Source: Neelides folsomi
Taxonomy: Eukaryota > Arthropoda > Collembola > Neelipleona > Neelidae
Direction of reading: 5' to 3'
Length of the DNA: 64,000 bases
Assembly (NCBI GenBank): GCA_034687125.1
Contig: JAQGBZ010000109.1
Location: 62,001-126,000, forward strand
Shown: piece after piece, positions 62,801-64,000 of the stretch
Numbering within the stretch: position 1 is the stretch's first letter
Layout of the letters: the number at the start of each line of letters is the position of its first letter
Program-made: the position numbers and the translations under genes
The notes under the pieces: generated by a model
What the model was told of the DNA's origin: nothing
Database searches by the model: none
What the model saw: the letters and a program-made list of their open reading frames with translations, nothing else

Positions 62801-64000
62801 TATGGCCAACACCATCGAGACGAGCGATTCACCAACCCATTCAAATTGATGAACATTACAGCAAAGTCATTTTTACACGGGACGCATCGCATAAATGGCC
62901 CCTATATTTTTCCCAATACCTACAATATCTCTCCTCTTTAATATTTAACCATATTACATCTCAAATTGGCTATTTCAGCGAGAAGAATTGCTCCGATGCT
63001 CAGTCCTCCCGCTCCCACTCACTCACCTCCCTCGCTCCCTCAGAGCCCGCCTCCCCTCACATCCCCAAACTTATCTCGCTCAGCATCTCTCCAGTCCCCG
63101 CCTCAATTATTCACTCATTATCTTTCAACCTTCCATTTACTTTGAATAACGATGATTCAATGTGGAATCCAAAGCTCTTTGAGATACAAATTAATGGTTC
63201 CTATTATAAGTGTAAAAATAATGACAACTCTTACAGTAAAGCCATCTAGTAATATTTATCAACCATTTTATTCCTATTGTGAATTTCCCAAAATAATTGA
63301 GTGCCAGAATTGAGCCAAATTGATTTTATTTACCAGTTTTAAGAAAAAGAAGGAAAGGATTTGAAGTTGGAAAGAATGAGACGAGATTAGTTGGACAGGT
63401 TGCAGAGACCCTTCCTGTCCATTTTTGTTTGGAGGATCTTTAGAGAGGAATTTGAAGGTGACTGGGCTTTGGTTCCCGAGTGGAAACGGGAGAAATGTAT
63501 AGGTACGTATTTTTCTTCCGTGGCTTCCGATCTTACCGAGTCATTTTGGTGACTGAGCCTCGTGAAAATTTTATTCTTCCAGATTTTCCAACCCAACTCC
63601 TGTCAAATCGGCCGATATCCCCACAAAATCTGAGATCTAATTTAAAATTTAGTAGGTAAGCTCTTAGGGTGTCCATGTCGCTCTTCCTCCGTGTCGCTCT
63701 CGTTCTTCGCCACGCTCCAGCTTAGCAACCCATAAACCCTACTCTACATACACTCCTGTGTTTCACAGTTTCCCATACTACTTCAATACGAAGTGTAATC
63801 TTTTAAACTCGAGTCTTTATTCAATTTATCCAAGTTAGCGAATGCCCATGAAGACATTCTCGACCAAAATACTAAAACATTCCTTCACACCCTTCAATGA
63901 GAAAATGGCTAACTTAAACTACAGATAAATACATAAAACATGTAAATGAGTTAATAAATTAATTAGCCATACAATACATACCACAATGACGAATTATTAC
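53850..64000. other. Gene-poor right flank with GC-richer islands
   Basis: No gene can be proved. 53850-54120 is the GC-richer upstream flank of the calcitonin-like gene. Islands at about 58420-59160 and 61330-63120 are stop-poor on both strands. The longest ORF, 62668-63249 (193 codons, plus), crosses an AT-rich stretch and a good acceptor (GGCTATTTCAG, 62968-62978), after which two frames are open and Ser/Pro-rich. I could not assign a product. 54120-58400 and 59420-61300 are plain AT-rich DNA. Confidence 0.5.
59331..59409. mobile_element. Tiny mariner/Tc1-type palindromic MITE (79 bp)
   Basis: Arms of 30 bp (59331-59360 and 59380-59409) are reverse complements with one mismatch. They start TACA(T/G)GGTGCGTCAAAAG, around a 19-bp AT loop. 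The CAGGGTG-type terminus flanked by TA at both ends is typical of Tc1/mariner elements and their miniature derivatives, which insert at TA. It has no coding capacity. Confidence 0.7.

Noticed and set aside
1-64000. tRNA, rRNA or CRISPR elements
   Set aside because: I looked for tRNA B-box (GGTTCGAATCC-type) motifs with cloverleaf arms, rRNA cores and regularly spaced repeats, and found none that hold up by eye; a tRNAscan run would be decisive.

Overview
This is eukaryotic, intron-rich, AT-rich DNA (roughly two thirds A+T by eye) with GT-AG introns, microsatellites and short inverted-repeat transposons. There is no operon layout, CRISPR array or prokaryotic signal. The gene set points to an arthropod: a Methoprene-tolerant (Met) bHLH-PAS hormone receptor and an arthropod-style calcitonin-like neuropeptide. 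A complete MMAA gene (vitamin B12 / methylmalonyl-CoA pathway, missing from many insects) and the composition make a crustacean most likely, perhaps a copepod of the sea-louse type. That placement is inference. I reassembled the exons by hand from splice signals and codon phase. Seven genes close into complete reading frames.

Layout. 1-5379: no gene I can prove; three stop-poor, GC-richer islands. 5380-15824 (minus): eIF5B, 16 coding exons, 1008 aa, with a 4.7-kb intron. 16273-18009 (minus): MMAA, 6 exons, 367 aa, ending 448 bp upstream of the eIF5B start codon. 19738-34497 (plus): Met, 7 coding exons, 644 aa, divergent from MMAA. Its 10.6-kb first intron holds a possible alternative first exon (21388-21455) and a cluster of terminal-inverted-repeat DNA carrying a decayed spliced gene (28024-29450). 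34498-39884: intergenic, with two MITE-like repeats. 39885-41239 (minus): UBE2M/UBC12 (NEDD8 E2), 3 exons, 183 aa, head-to-head with mRpL22 (41736-42807, plus, 3 exons, 204 aa) across about 500 bp. 45646-46623 (minus): secreted, GPI-type Ly6/three-finger protein, 2 exons, 140 aa. 49800-53732 (minus): calcitonin-like prepropeptide, 3 coding exons, 116 aa, with a TATA box. The two short outer exons fit a hormone precursor and the 81-nt middle exon is phase-symmetric. 53850-64000: no provable gene; more GC-richer islands and a small mariner-type palindrome.

The genes are not one pathway. Housekeeping genes (translation initiation, B12 metabolism, neddylation, mitochondrial ribosome) sit beside two endocrine genes: the receptor family for juvenile hormone / methyl farnesoate, and a calcitonin-family peptide. 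The least described items are the calcitonin precursor with its skippable exon, the alternative Met N-terminus, and the TIR element with a captured, broken gene.
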